Shown here in pieces: positions 1-7,850 of a stretch of DNA of 42,079 bases. The notes under the pieces are model-generated. The model did not search any database, was not told the DNA's origin, and saw only the letters and a program-made list of their open reading frames with translations. How positions within the stretch are numbered: the first letter of the stretch is position 1; each line of letters begins with the position of its first letter. The position numbers were made by a program, and so were the translations under genes. The DNA is from Bradyrhizobium sp. 21. Lineage in GTDB: Bacteria; Pseudomonadota; Alphaproteobacteria; Rhizobiales; Xanthobacteraceae. Location of the stretch: contig NZ_JADPJG010000002.1 of NCBI RefSeq assembly GCF_023073335.1, positions 731,536 through 773,614 on the forward strand, written 5' to 3'.

Positions 1-1
1 C

Positions 2-667
2 GCCAAATTGCTGCAACACGAGCCGGCCTCCGTCGTCCTGCAGAATGGCGAGGTCCGCGGCGTCAACGGCAGCGTCAGCCTGCAGGCGATCGCCCACACC
101 TGGTATCGCCGCCCGCAGGATCTGCCTGTTGACGTCGATCCCGGCGGCCTGGAAGTGACGCAGGGCTACAAGCCCGTGCGCGACAGCGGCACGTTCAGCT
201 ATGCCGCGCATGCCGCTGTCGTCGCCGTCGACCCTGAAGTCGGCGAGGTCGAGATCCTCGATTACGTGATCGTCGAGGACGGCGGCGTGCTGGTCAATCC
301 GATGGTCGTCGACGGCCAGATCTATGGCGGTCTCGCCCAAGGCATCGGCACGGCGCTCTACGAGGAAATGCCGTTCGACAATTCCGGCCAGCCGCTGGCG
401 ACGACGCTGGCCGATTATCTGCTGCCCGGCGCGACCGAGGTTCCCGCCGCGCGGCTCGATCACATGGAGACGCCGTCGCCCTATACGCAGTTTGGCGTGA
501 AAGGCATCGGCGAGGGCGGTGCGATCGCGCCGCCCGCCGCAATCGCCAACGCCGTCAACGATGCGCTGCGCCCGCTCGGTGTCGAGCTGATGCAGTCACC
601 GATCACGCCGCATCGCGTCGTCGCGGCCGTGCTGGCCGCGCGCACTTCCGGAAGGAGCGCGGCATGA
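2..667 (+). CDS. Xanthine dehydrogenase/CO dehydrogenase family molybdopterin-binding large subunit, C-terminal part (5' cut by window)
   Basis: Only the last 221 codons lie in the window; the frame is open from base 2. The C-terminal motif GIGEGG near residue 167 of the fragment matches the loop carrying the catalytic glutamate of molybdenum hydroxylases of the xanthine dehydrogenase/CoxL family. The segment before it reads as the second half of the Moco-binding domain. The stop overlaps the next start (ATGA at 664-667), so it is translationally coupled to the FAD subunit. By family knowledge this subunit holds the molybdenum cytosine or molybdopterin cofactor and hydroxylates the substrate. 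The substrate is not deducible, because the active-site loop that separates CODH from other hydroxylases lies upstream of the window. Confidence 0.9.
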   Translation, partial: AKLLQHEPASVVLQNGEVRGVNGSVSLQAIAHTWYRRPQDLPVDVDPGGLEVTQGYKPVRDSGTFSYAAHAAVVAVDPEVGEVEILDYVIVEDGGVLVNPMVVDGQIYGGLAQGIGTALYEEMPFDNSGQPLATTLADYLLPGATEVPAARLDHMETPSPYTQFGVKGIGEGGAIAPPAAIANAVNDALRPLGVELMQSPITPHRVVAAVLAARTSGRSAA

Positions 668-1500
668 AGCCAGTGCCTTTCAGCTACGAACGTCCACGCG
701 ACCTCAATTCGGCGCTGTCGATGCTCGCAGCAAGCCGCGGATCGGCGAAGATCATCGCGGGCGGCCAATCGCTCGGTCCCATGCTCAATCTGCGGCTGGT
801 CCAGCCGGAGCTGGTGGTCGACATTTCCGGCCTTGCCGAGCTCAAGCGGGCGGAAATTCGCGGCGGCGAACTCGTGCTCGGGGCCCTCGTCACGCATGCC
901 GACATCGAGGACGGGCGCACGGCCGATGTGACGCGCGGCGCCATGCCTGGAGTCGCGGCCAACATCGCCTATCGCGCGGTGCGCAACCGCGGCACGATCG
1001 GCGGCTCGCTCAGCCATGCCGATCCCGCGGCGGATTGGATTTCGGCACTTGCCGCGTTGGGCGCGCGGGTGACGCTGCGCAGCCTTGCCGGCGTACGCAG
1101 CATGGCCATCGAGGCCTTCGTCGTCGGTGCGCTGGAATCGGCGCTTGATGCCGGTGAGATCGTCGAGGCCGTCCATGTCCCGGCCCGTGCGACCTCGGCG
1201 CATTGGGGCTACGCCAAGAGCTGCCGCAAGACCGGCGAGTTCGCCCACGCGATCGGAGCCCTCCTGGTCGATCCGGCCGCTGCCGCTGCCCGCGTGGTGA
1301 TCGGTGCGATCGACACGGCCCCGATCGTCGTGACCGATGCCGCCGAGCTGTTCGGCGGACGGATTGCGGCGGACTTCAAGCAGCGTTTCGACGCTCGTGC
1401 CGCCGACGCGCTGCTGGTAAAGGCCGGCATCGACGACGCCGCGCAGCGCCACATCCATGTCAGCGTGTTGAAGCGCGCCGTTTTCGAGGCCGCCGCATGA
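664..1500 (+). CDS. FAD-binding subunit of a molybdenum hydroxylase (CoxM/CutM family)
   Basis: This 278-residue protein has the usual length for the medium, FAD-containing subunit of xanthine dehydrogenase/CO dehydrogenase-type enzymes. Two family FAD-binding motifs are visible: AGGQSLGPMLNLR near residues 32-44 and TIGGSLSHADP near residues 111-121. The C-terminal third matches the CO_deh_flav_C domain by position and length. It overlaps both neighbours by 4 bases (ATGA), fixing the order large-medium-small within one transcript. The expected role is to pass electrons from the [2Fe-2S] clusters to FAD and then to an external acceptor. Confidence 0.93.
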   Translation: MKPVPFSYERPRDLNSALSMLAASRGSAKIIAGGQSLGPMLNLRLVQPELVVDISGLAELKRAEIRGGELVLGALVTHADIEDGRTADVTRGAMPGVAANIAYRAVRNRGTIGGSLSHADPAADWISALAALGARVTLRSLAGVRSMAIEAFVVGALESALDAGEIVEAVHVPARATSAHWGYAKSCRKTGEFAHAIGALLVDPAAAAARVVIGAIDTAPIVVTDAAELFGGRIAADFKQRFDARAADALLVKAGIDDAAQRHIHVSVLKRAVFEAAA

Positions 1501-2702
1501 CCGCGATCGTCCTCAACGTCAACCGCCGCGCGGTGGAGGTGCAGGCCGAGCCGCGCACCAGCCTTGCCGATTTCGTGCGCGACAAGCTCGACCTGACCGG
1601 CACGCATCTCGGCTGCGAGCACGGCGTCTGCGGTGCCTGCACCGTGCTGCTCGACGGCGTGCCGGCGCGGTCCTGCATCACTTATGCAGTGGCCTGCGAG
1701 GGCGCGGATGTCACCACGATCGAAGGGCTGGACGAGGACGAGGTCATGGCCGAGTTGCGCGCCGCCTTCACCCGGGAGCATGCGCTGCAATGCGGCTATT
1801 GCACGCCGGGAATGCTGGTCTCTGCGCGCGACCTCGTCCTGCGCCTGCCCGACGCAGACGAGCGCCGGATCCGTGTCGGTCTCAGCGGCAATCTCTGCCG
1901 CTGCACCGGCTATGTCGGGATCGTGCGGGCGGTGCAGTCGGTGATCGCGGCGCGACGAGGGCGCAATATCGGGCCACAGGCAGACGGTGGTCGGATCCAC
2001 CTTGGGCCGGCTGGATCAGGGCGGGCCATGTCCGGCCACGACGACCAGCCGCTGCCGACTGCCGGGCTGGAGTTGGCGGCGGCATCGGACAGTGTCGCGC
2101 CGGACGTCATTCCGGACTTCACCCCTGCGAACGTTCTCGATCAGAGTTTCACGCTGCCATATATGCCGGCGAAAGTCTTTGCGATGTTCGCCGATATCAA
2201 GGGTATCGCAGCCTGCCTTCCCGGCGTGTCGCTGACGGCGCCGCCGAGCCCGGAGCGCGTCGAAGGTGCGATCCGCGTCAGGCTCGGGCCGATCGTGGCG
2301 GCCTTCGAGGGCGCCGCGCGCGTCGAGCGTGATCCCGCGGCGCTCACAGGCCGCATCATTGGCATCGGCACCGACCGGCGCAGCCACTCGGCGACGCAAG
2401 GCGATATCCGTTATCGTCTGGTCCCGCTCGATGGCGGCGAGGCGACCGCCGTCGAACTGTCGATTGGATACACGCTCACCGGGATGCTGGCCCAGATCGG
2501 CCGTCCCGGCCTGGTGCGAGATCTCGCCAAGCGGCTGGTCGCGGACTTCGCCGGCAATCTCGATCGCCAGATGTCGGGCGCGCCGCCACGAGAGGTGGCC
2601 CCGGCGGAACTCAGCGGCTTGTCGATCATCTCCGACGTGTTGCGCGCCCGGGTCGCGCGCATCCTGGGCCGCGTCTTCGCCGGACGAGGTGGAGCGGAAT
2701 GA
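1497..2702 (+). CDS. [2Fe-2S] small subunit fused to a CoxG-like SRPBCC domain
   Basis: The ATG at 1497 overlaps the preceding stop and opens a 401-residue protein. Residues 1-155 are a CoxS-type iron-sulfur subunit. The plant-ferredoxin cluster is marked by GCEHGVCGAC (near residues 39-48) and the second cluster by CGYCTPG and NLCRCTGY (near residues 99-145). Family members normally end near residue 160. Here a linker leads to a second domain, about residues 205-350, resembling CoxG/SRPBCC proteins (YMPAKVFAMFADI and ACLPG motifs). The C-terminus is basic-amphipathic and could touch the membrane. CoxG proteins are known to anchor or assist CO dehydrogenase, so the fusion may tether the enzyme to the membrane. 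An ORF in this frame extends upstream to 1203, but that part overlaps the FAD subunit and is not family sequence. Confidence 0.9.
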   Translation: MTAIVLNVNRRAVEVQAEPRTSLADFVRDKLDLTGTHLGCEHGVCGACTVLLDGVPARSCITYAVACEGADVTTIEGLDEDEVMAELRAAFTREHALQCGYCTPGMLVSARDLVLRLPDADERRIRVGLSGNLCRCTGYVGIVRAVQSVIAARRGRNIGPQADGGRIHLGPAGSGRAMSGHDDQPLPTAGLELAAASDSVAPDVIPDFTPANVLDQSFTLPYMPAKVFAMFADIKGIAACLPGVSLTAPPSPERVEGAIRVRLGPIVAAFEGAARVERDPAALTGRIIGIGTDRRSHSATQGDIRYRLVPLDGGEATAVELSIGYTLTGMLAQIGRPGLVRDLAKRLVADFAGNLDRQMSGAPPREVAPAELSGLSIISDVLRARVARILGRVFAGRGGAE

Positions 2703-2703
2703 T

Positions 2704-2719
2704 CGGCGCGCTCGCGCCG
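2704..2719 (+). other. Short GC hairpin just after the small-subunit stop
   Basis: CGGCGC (2704-2709) and GCGCCG (2714-2719) form a perfect 6-bp stem with a 4-base loop, starting 2 bases after the stop of the [2Fe-2S] subunit. No T-tract follows, so it is not a classic intrinsic terminator. It could mark a processing or pausing point between the hydroxylase genes and the transporter genes. Confidence 0.4.
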
Positions 2720-2743
2720 CAGAGTGACGAAGTCTGGACTGCC

Positions 2744-2782
2744 ATGAAGATCAACCGCGTGGGATTTGGAGAGACAACATGA
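2744..2782 (+). other. Possible 12-codon leader ORF overlapping the livK start
   Basis: An ATG at 2744 opens MKINRVGFGETT, and its TGA overlaps the livK ATG (ATGA at 2779-2782). The overlap style matches the coupled genes elsewhere in this operon, and the livK Shine-Dalgarno (GGAGAG, 2768-2773) lies inside it. It may couple translation or be chance; it lacks a strong ribosome site of its own. Confidence 0.25.
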
Positions 2783-3933
2783 AACGCACATTCGGACTTG
2801 TTCCGGCCATCGCGCTGGCGACCGTCTTGTTCGGTGGCGCAGCAGAGGCGCAGACCATCAAGATCGGCGTCAACGAGCCGCTCACCGGCGCATTCGCGGC
2901 GTCCGGCACCTATGTCGTCAACGGCGCCAGGATCGCCGCCGACGAGATCAACGCGAAGGGCGGCATTCTGGGCAAGAAGATCGAGCTCGTGATCGAGGAT
3001 AACAAGAGCAACCCGACGGAAGCTGCCGCCGTCGCCGAAAAACTCATTACCAGCGACAAGGTGCCGGTCCTGATGGGCGCCTGGGGCTCGAGCCTGACGC
3101 TCGCCGTGATGCCCAAGCTGATGGAATACGAGACGGCGATGGTGGTGGAGACCTCGTCCTCGGGCAAGATCACCACGACCGGCAATCCCTTCATCTTCCG
3201 CATCTCGCCGCCCTCGGCGGTCGAGGCCGCGGCGTTCAAGGGGATCGTCGACAAGCTCGCCTTGAAGAAGGTCGACTTCCTCGTCATCAACAACGACTGG
3301 GGCCGCGGCACCGCCGAGGATTTCAGCAAGATGATGAAGGACAAGGGGATCAGTGTCGGCCTGGTCGAGACCATGGACCAGGGCGCGCAGGACATGAGCG
3401 CACAGCTGTCCAAGATCAAGAGCTCCGAGTCCGAGACGGTCATCGTTACGACCGCGGTCGACCAGCTGACGCTGATCTTCAAGCAGGCCGCCGCGCTGGG
3501 GCTGAAGAAGCGCATCATCACCACCGGCGGTTCGCAAAACCCCGACCAGATCATCGCCCAGGCGGGAGCAGCCGCCAACGGCACCATGCATCTGACGACG
3601 TTCCTGCCGTGGTTTCCCGACAAGACGCCGAACCCGGAGGCGACCAACTATTTCATCTCGGAATGGAAGAAGCGCGGCTTCGAATTCGCCGGTTGCACCG
3701 AGAGCTTCCGCGGCTATGACGGCATCCGCACCGTCGCGGCCGCGATCGAGAAGGCGGGCAAGGCCGAACCCGCGGCGATCAAGGCGGCATTCTGGGACAT
3801 CAAGGTGAAGGGGCTCAACGGCGACATCGTGTTCCGCAAATCCGGTCCCGAGGGCAAGGAAAGTGGACAGAGCCAGCCGAACGTCTATCTCATCGAGATC
3901 AACGACGGCAAGGTCGAGATGAAGACGCTCTGA
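2779..3933 (+). CDS. livK: Branched-chain amino acid-type ABC transporter substrate-binding protein
   Basis: This 384-residue periplasmic binding protein is of the Leu/Ile/Val-binding (Peripla_BP_6) family. A Sec signal peptide covers residues 1-25 (basic MKRTF, hydrophobic core, cleavage after EA near AEAQ). The mature protein starts with IKIGVNEPLTGAFAASG, the typical first strand and ligand loop. The start is supported by GGAGAG 6 bases upstream. It is followed by permease and ATPase genes in the usual order H-M-G-F. Proteins of this family bind many ligands besides amino acids, including aromatic acids, amides and urea. The adjacent molybdenum hydroxylase suggests that the ligand is the hydroxylase substrate or a precursor, which is inference. 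Confidence 0.94.
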   Translation: MKRTFGLVPAIALATVLFGGAAEAQTIKIGVNEPLTGAFAASGTYVVNGARIAADEINAKGGILGKKIELVIEDNKSNPTEAAAVAEKLITSDKVPVLMGAWGSSLTLAVMPKLMEYETAMVVETSSSGKITTTGNPFIFRISPPSAVEAAAFKGIVDKLALKKVDFLVINNDWGRGTAEDFSKMMKDKGISVGLVETMDQGAQDMSAQLSKIKSSESETVIVTTAVDQLTLIFKQAAALGLKKRIITTGGSQNPDQIIAQAGAAANGTMHLTTFLPWFPDKTPNPEATNYFISEWKKRGFEFAGCTESFRGYDGIRTVAAAIEKAGKAEPAAIKAAFWDIKVKGLNGDIVFRKSGPEGKESGQSQPNVYLIEINDGKVEMKTL

Positions 3934-3948
3934 GGTCGGTCAATCCTG

Positions 3949-3977
3949 GGCGAGGGCGGCGCTTCGCGGCCCTCGCC
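3949..3977 (+). other. Strong GC-rich hairpin in the livK-livH gap
   Basis: GGCGAGGGC (3949-3957) pairs perfectly with GCCCTCGCC (3969-3977), and the loop holds a further 3-bp stem (GCG/CGC). It starts 16 bases after livK stops and ends 27 bases before livH starts. There is no T-run, so it is better read as a partial terminator or an mRNA-stabilising 3' end. Such an element would give more binding protein than permease, as is known for other binding-protein operons. Confidence 0.6.
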
Positions 3978-4004
3978 GACATCTGGGGCATTCGGGAATA
4001 GCTC

Positions 4005-4877
4005 TTGAACGAGTTTCTGCAGCATCTGGTCAACATGCTCGTGCTCGGTGGCACCTATGCGCTGCTGGGCATCGGGCTGACGCTGATCTTCGGCATCATG
4101 AACGTCGTGAATTTCACGCATGGCGTGCTTTACACGTTCGGCGCCTACGTGATGTTCATCGTGGTGCAGCAGCTCGGGCTGAACTTCTTTCTCGCGCTCC
4201 CCGTCGCCGTGCTGGCCGGATGGCTGCTTGGCGCGCTCATCGAGCTGACATTGCTGCGGCCGCTGCGCGGCTCCGACATCGACACGACGATGCTGGTGAT
4301 GATCGGCGCCTGGATCGCGATGCAGTCGGGCACGCTGTGGATCTGGGGCGGCGTCGCCAAATCGGTGGCCACGCCGTTTCCCGACGCGCCGCTGGTGCTC
4401 GGGCCGGTGTCCGTGTCCTGGCTGCGCCTGTTCGTCCTCGCCGCCGCGGCGCTGCTGATCCTGGTGACGTACCTGCTGATCAACCGCACGAGCCTCGGCC
4501 GCGCGATGCGGGCAACGTTCCAGGACCAGGACACCGCGTCGCTGATGGGCGTCAATGTCGATCTGATCTACACCTCCACCTTCGCGATCGGCTCCAGCCT
4601 CGCGGCTGCCGCGGGCGCTCTGCTCGGGCCGGTCTACGTGATCTTCCCGCAGATGGGCGATCTCGCCGCCGTCAAGGCTTTTGCCATCGTCATTCTCGGC
4701 GGCCTCGGCAACATCACCGGCGCGGTGATCGGCGGTTTCATCCTGGCGCTCGCCGAGGAGCTAGGCGCCGGCTACGTCTCGTCCGGCTATCGCGACGCGA
4801 TGGGCTTTCTGATCATCATCGCGGTTCTGATTTTTCGCCCGACCGGGCTGTTCGCGCGGGCGGAGCGTGTCGGATGA
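4005..4877 (+). CDS. livH: Branched-chain amino acid-type ABC transporter permease LivH
   Basis: This 290-residue polytopic inner-membrane protein has the LivH hallmarks. The N-terminal segment is GGTYALLGIGLTLIFGIMN followed by NFTHG, and a late conserved loop reads VILGGLGNITGAVIGG near residues 229-244. The start is the TTG at 4005: the homologous N-terminus begins MNEFLQHLVN and no ATG fits. The stop overlaps the livM ATG by 4 bases. It forms half of the translocation channel with LivM and is energised by LivG and LivF. Confidence 0.93.
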   Translation: MNEFLQHLVNMLVLGGTYALLGIGLTLIFGIMNVVNFTHGVLYTFGAYVMFIVVQQLGLNFFLALPVAVLAGWLLGALIELTLLRPLRGSDIDTTMLVMIGAWIAMQSGTLWIWGGVAKSVATPFPDAPLVLGPVSVSWLRLFVLAAAALLILVTYLLINRTSLGRAMRATFQDQDTASLMGVNVDLIYTSTFAIGSSLAAAAGALLGPVYVIFPQMGDLAAVKAFAIVILGGLGNITGAVIGGFILALAEELGAGYVSSGYRDAMGFLIIIAVLIFRPTGLFARAERVG

Positions 4878-5920
4878 GAATAGTCGTCACCATTCTCGCG
4901 GTCGCAGCACTCGCCTCGGTGCCGCTCTGGCTCCGCGATCCCTATCTCCTCAACGCGTTGATCACGACCGGCATCTTCGTCATCGGCGCAATGAGCCTCA
5001 ATCTCCTGCTCGGTTTCACGGGCCAGCTCAGCCTCGGTCACATCGCCTTCTTCGGCATCGGCGCCTATGTCAGCGCGCTGACATCGCTCGGCTTCGACAT
5101 CGGCCTGCCCGGAGGCTGGCGCCTGGTTCACGAGCCCTGGCCGCCTATTGTGGGCCTGGCGCTCGCAATCCTCATCGCCGGATTATGCGGCTATTTCGTC
5201 GGGCTGCTCTCGTTCCGTGTACGCGGCGCCTATTTCGTCATCGTGACCATCTCCTTCGCCGAGGTGGTCCGGCTGGTTGCGCTGAACTGGGTCGAGCTGA
5301 CGCAGGGGCCGCTGGCATTGACCAATATTCCGTCCATCGTGCTGCCGTTGCCCGGCTTCGGCGAGATGACGTTGCGCACCAAGCTGCAGAATTATTATCT
5401 CGTGCTGGTTGTGGCTTTCATCGCTTATCTGCTGATTGCGCGCCTCGTTCACTCGCATTTCGGCCGCGCGATGCGTGGGCTGATGGAGAACGAGACGCTT
5501 GCCGTCTCCGTCGGTATCGACGTCACCAAGACGCTGACGCTGGCGGCGGTGATCTCGGCTGCGATCGCCGGTGCGGCCGGCAGCCTCTATGCGCATTACA
5601 TCCGGATCATCGACCCCGAAGTGTTTGCCTTCATCAACACCGTCACCATGGTGATCATGGTCATCAGCGGCGGCAAGGGCTCGCTCGCCGGACCCGTCGT
5701 CGGTGGCCTGATCTTCGGGCTGCTGCCGGTCGCGCTGCGTCCGATCATGGCGCCGGAGGCGCAGTGGATCGCCTATGGCGGTGTGCTGATCGCGATTCTG
5801 TTCGTGCTGCCGCGCGGCATCGTACCCTCGCTCGTGCAGCGATTTGTCCGACGGCGGAGCGGGACGAATTCGCTATCGCCCGTCGCTCTCGCCGAGACCG
5901 GCGCCAAGGAGCCGGCGTAG
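4874..5920 (+). CDS. livM: Branched-chain amino acid-type ABC transporter permease LivM
   Basis: This 348-residue membrane protein carries the LivM motifs GFTGQLSLGHIAFFGIGAY (about residues 50-68) and ISGGKGSLAGPVVGG (about residues 264-278), with about ten hydrophobic segments. The ATG at 4874 overlaps the livH stop, and its TAG overlaps the GTG start of livG by one base (TAGTG). Longer ORFs that start upstream in this frame and the next are antecedent reading through livH and are not real. Confidence 0.93.
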   Translation: MRIVVTILAVAALASVPLWLRDPYLLNALITTGIFVIGAMSLNLLLGFTGQLSLGHIAFFGIGAYVSALTSLGFDIGLPGGWRLVHEPWPPIVGLALAILIAGLCGYFVGLLSFRVRGAYFVIVTISFAEVVRLVALNWVELTQGPLALTNIPSIVLPLPGFGEMTLRTKLQNYYLVLVVAFIAYLLIARLVHSHFGRAMRGLMENETLAVSVGIDVTKTLTLAAVISAAIAGAAGSLYAHYIRIIDPEVFAFINTVTMVIMVISGGKGSLAGPVVGGLIFGLLPVALRPIMAPEAQWIAYGGVLIAILFVLPRGIVPSLVQRFVRRRSGTNSLSPVALAETGAKEPA

Positions 5921-6702
5921 TGACGGCGCGCGCCATTGCCATGACGATCGAGCAGGTAGCGGTGCGTTTCGGCGGCTTGGTCGCGATCTCCGACATGAGT
6001 TTCACCGTGGGCGAGGGCGAGATCGTCAGCCTGATCGGTCCGAACGGCGCCGGCAAGACCACTGCCTTCAACGTCATGACCGGCTTCCTGGCGCCGAGCG
6101 CGGGCCGCGTCACCTATCAGGGCGCCACGCTGACCGGATTGAAGCCACATCAGATCGCCGATCTCGGCCTGATCCGCACGTTCCAGCGCACCAGCGTGTT
6201 TCCCAACGACACCGTCTACGACAATCTCCTGATCGGCCTGCACCGGCAGGGCCGGGTCCGTCTGCTTGACGCCATCCTGGGCCTGCCGGGGGCGCGCGCC
6301 TCGGAGCGCAAGCTGCGGCAGCGGGCGAGCGAGCTGGTCGAATGGGTCGGCCTTGGACGCCGTAGCCACGATGCAGCCGGTTCGCTCTCCTATGGCGAGC
6401 AGCGTCTGGTCGGCGTCGCGCTGGCGCTCGCGGCGGAGCCCTCGATGCTGCTGCTCGATGAGCCGGTCTCGGGCATGAACGCTTCGGAAACACACCGGTT
6501 CGTCGAGCTCATCCGCAGCATTCGTGACCGCGGCATCACGATACTGCTGGTCGAGCACGACATGCCGATGGTGATGACGGTCTCGGACCGCATCGTCGTG
6601 CTCAATTACGGCCGCATCATCGCGGAGGGAACGCCAGACGTGATCCGCAACGATCCGGCCGTGATCGAGGCCTATCTCGGACATGGGGCCCCGCGTGCTT
6701 GA
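5920..6702 (+). CDS. livG: ABC transporter ATP-binding protein LivG
   Basis: This ATPase of about 260 residues is of the LivG/BraF type. Walker A is GPNGAGKTT (about residues 40-48), the signature is LSYGEQR, Walker B is LLLDEPVSGM, and the switch histidine is in VEHDMPMV. The chosen start is the GTG at 5920, overlapping the livM stop. An ATG at 5941 would shorten it by 7 residues and is nearly as plausible. The insert after Walker A with ADLGLIRTFQ is typical of LivG rather than LivF. It pairs with LivF to drive the importer. Confidence 0.92.
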   Translation: MTARAIAMTIEQVAVRFGGLVAISDMSFTVGEGEIVSLIGPNGAGKTTAFNVMTGFLAPSAGRVTYQGATLTGLKPHQIADLGLIRTFQRTSVFPNDTVYDNLLIGLHRQGRVRLLDAILGLPGARASERKLRQRASELVEWVGLGRRSHDAAGSLSYGEQRLVGVALALAAEPSMLLLDEPVSGMNASETHRFVELIRSIRDRGITILLVEHDMPMVMTVSDRIVVLNYGRIIAEGTPDVIRNDPAVIEAYLGHGAPRA

Positions 6703-7399
6703 GATCCGCGACATGGTGTGCGGCTATGGCGGCGTCACCGCGCTGCGCGGCATCTCGCTGGATGTGAAGGCCGGACAATTGGTCGCGCTGATCGGCGCCA
6801 ACGGCGCCGGCAAGAGCACGACGCTGCGCGCCATTTCCGGACTGGTGCCACCGCGCTCCGGACAAATGCGGTTTGAGGGCGTCGACATCACCGGAGCGAA
6901 GCCGCCGCGCGTGCTGGCGAGCGGGATAGCGCATTGCCCGGAAGGGCGCCGGGTGTTTCCGCACATGAGCGTCGAGGAGAATCTCGACATGGGGGCTTAC
7001 CTCCGGAGCGGTTCGGGTGAGATCGCGGCCGATCGCGACCGCATCTACACGGAATTTCCGCGGCTCGCCGAGCGGCGCAGGCAAGCGGCGGGCACGCTGT
7101 CCGGTGGCGAGCAGCAGATGCTCGCGATCGGGCGCGCGCTGATGTCGCGGCCGCGGCTGATCATGTTCGACGAACCGTCGCTCGGGCTCGCTCCGAACAT
7201 CGTCGAGCGCACCTTTGCGATCATCCGTGGCATTCGCGATGCCGGCACCACGGTGCTGCTGGTCGAGCAGAACGCGTATGCGGCCCTCGACATGTGCGAC
7301 CATGCCTATCTGCTCGAGAACGGCCGTATCGTGCTGTCCGGGGCCGGCGCCGAGCTGATCGAGAACGAGCACGTGCGGAAGGCCTATCTCGGTGGATGA
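6683..7399 (+). CDS. livF: ABC transporter ATP-binding protein LivF
   Basis: This 238-residue ATPase has the usual LivF length. Walker A is GANGAGKST (about residues 38-46), the signature LSGGEQQMLAIGRALM, Walker B LIMFDEPSLGLAP, and the switch histidine position is replaced by Q in VEQNAY, as is normal for LivF. The ATG at 6683 lies 20 bases inside livG, so translation is coupled. Its end overlaps the next gene's GTG start at 7392. Confidence 0.94.
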   Translation: MGPRVLEIRDMVCGYGGVTALRGISLDVKAGQLVALIGANGAGKSTTLRAISGLVPPRSGQMRFEGVDITGAKPPRVLASGIAHCPEGRRVFPHMSVEENLDMGAYLRSGSGEIAADRDRIYTEFPRLAERRRQAAGTLSGGEQQMLAIGRALMSRPRLIMFDEPSLGLAPNIVERTFAIIRGIRDAGTTVLLVEQNAYAALDMCDHAYLLENGRIVLSGAGAELIENEHVRKAYLGG

Positions 7400-7742
7400 T
7401 GCGGATGTCCGCGCGGACGAGCCCGGATGGATTGCGGTCTGCGACCTCGCCCGGCTGAAGGCAGAGGGCATTGTCCGCGTCGCAGGTCGCGACGTGCTCG
7501 TGATCTGGAACGAGGGCGCTGTCGTCGCCTGCGAACGTGCGTGCCCGCACGAGCAGGCCGATCTCGGTCTTGGGCATGTCGCGGAGAAGCGCCTGTTCTG
7601 CCCACGCCATGCGGCATCGTTCGATTTGCGTAATGGGGCGATCACTGCGGGATGGCCGAGTCCACCGTTACGGCTTTATCCGGTGCTGATCAGGGAAGAG
7701 CAGGTGTGGATTGAGGCATCGGAGCGACGATCACCGCGATGA
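7392..7742 (+). CDS. Rieske-type [2Fe-2S] ferredoxin
   Basis: This 116-residue protein is a single Rieske domain. The ligands are visible as CPH (about residues 53-55) and CPRH (about residues 72-75), the CxH...CxxH pattern, followed by FDLRNG. It starts with GTG at 7392, 8 bases inside livF. Small Rieske proteins of this kind serve as electron carriers to oxygenases or other redox enzymes. Being last in the transporter/hydroxylase operon, it may serve the molybdenum hydroxylase or an unlinked ring-hydroxylating oxygenase. No oxygenase is present in the window. Confidence 0.88.
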   Translation: MDDADVRADEPGWIAVCDLARLKAEGIVRVAGRDVLVIWNEGAVVACERACPHEQADLGLGHVAEKRLFCPRHAASFDLRNGAITAGWPSPPLRLYPVLIREEQVWIEASERRSPR

Positions 7743-7747
7743 TGGCA

Positions 7748-7850
7748 TCATGCCCCCTGTGTTGCTCGAAGAGTCAAAGCCATCCGCAACGTGGATTTTG
7801 CCTTTAGAAACAAGGGCATTCTACTTTGCATGGGGTTGTTTTCGCGTTTT
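7748..7850 (+). repeat. Bradyrhizobium-type intergenic repeat, copy 1
   Basis: The gap between the two convergent genes holds two blocks also found at 30271-30372. One block resembles TGCCCCCTGTGTTGCTCGA plus GAGTCAAA; the other is TGCATGGGGTTGTTTTC (7828-7844). The same blocks, in the same order and about the same spacing, occur far away in the toxin island. From memory, the pattern is common in intergenic regions of Bradyrhizobium. It sits at the 3' ends of both flanking genes, so it may act as a 3' end or attenuator element. Confidence 0.6.

Noticed and set aside
4220..4873. Upstream extension of the livM frame
   Set aside because: It reads through livH in the wrong frame and gives Arg-rich non-membrane sequence; the ATG at 4874 fits the family.
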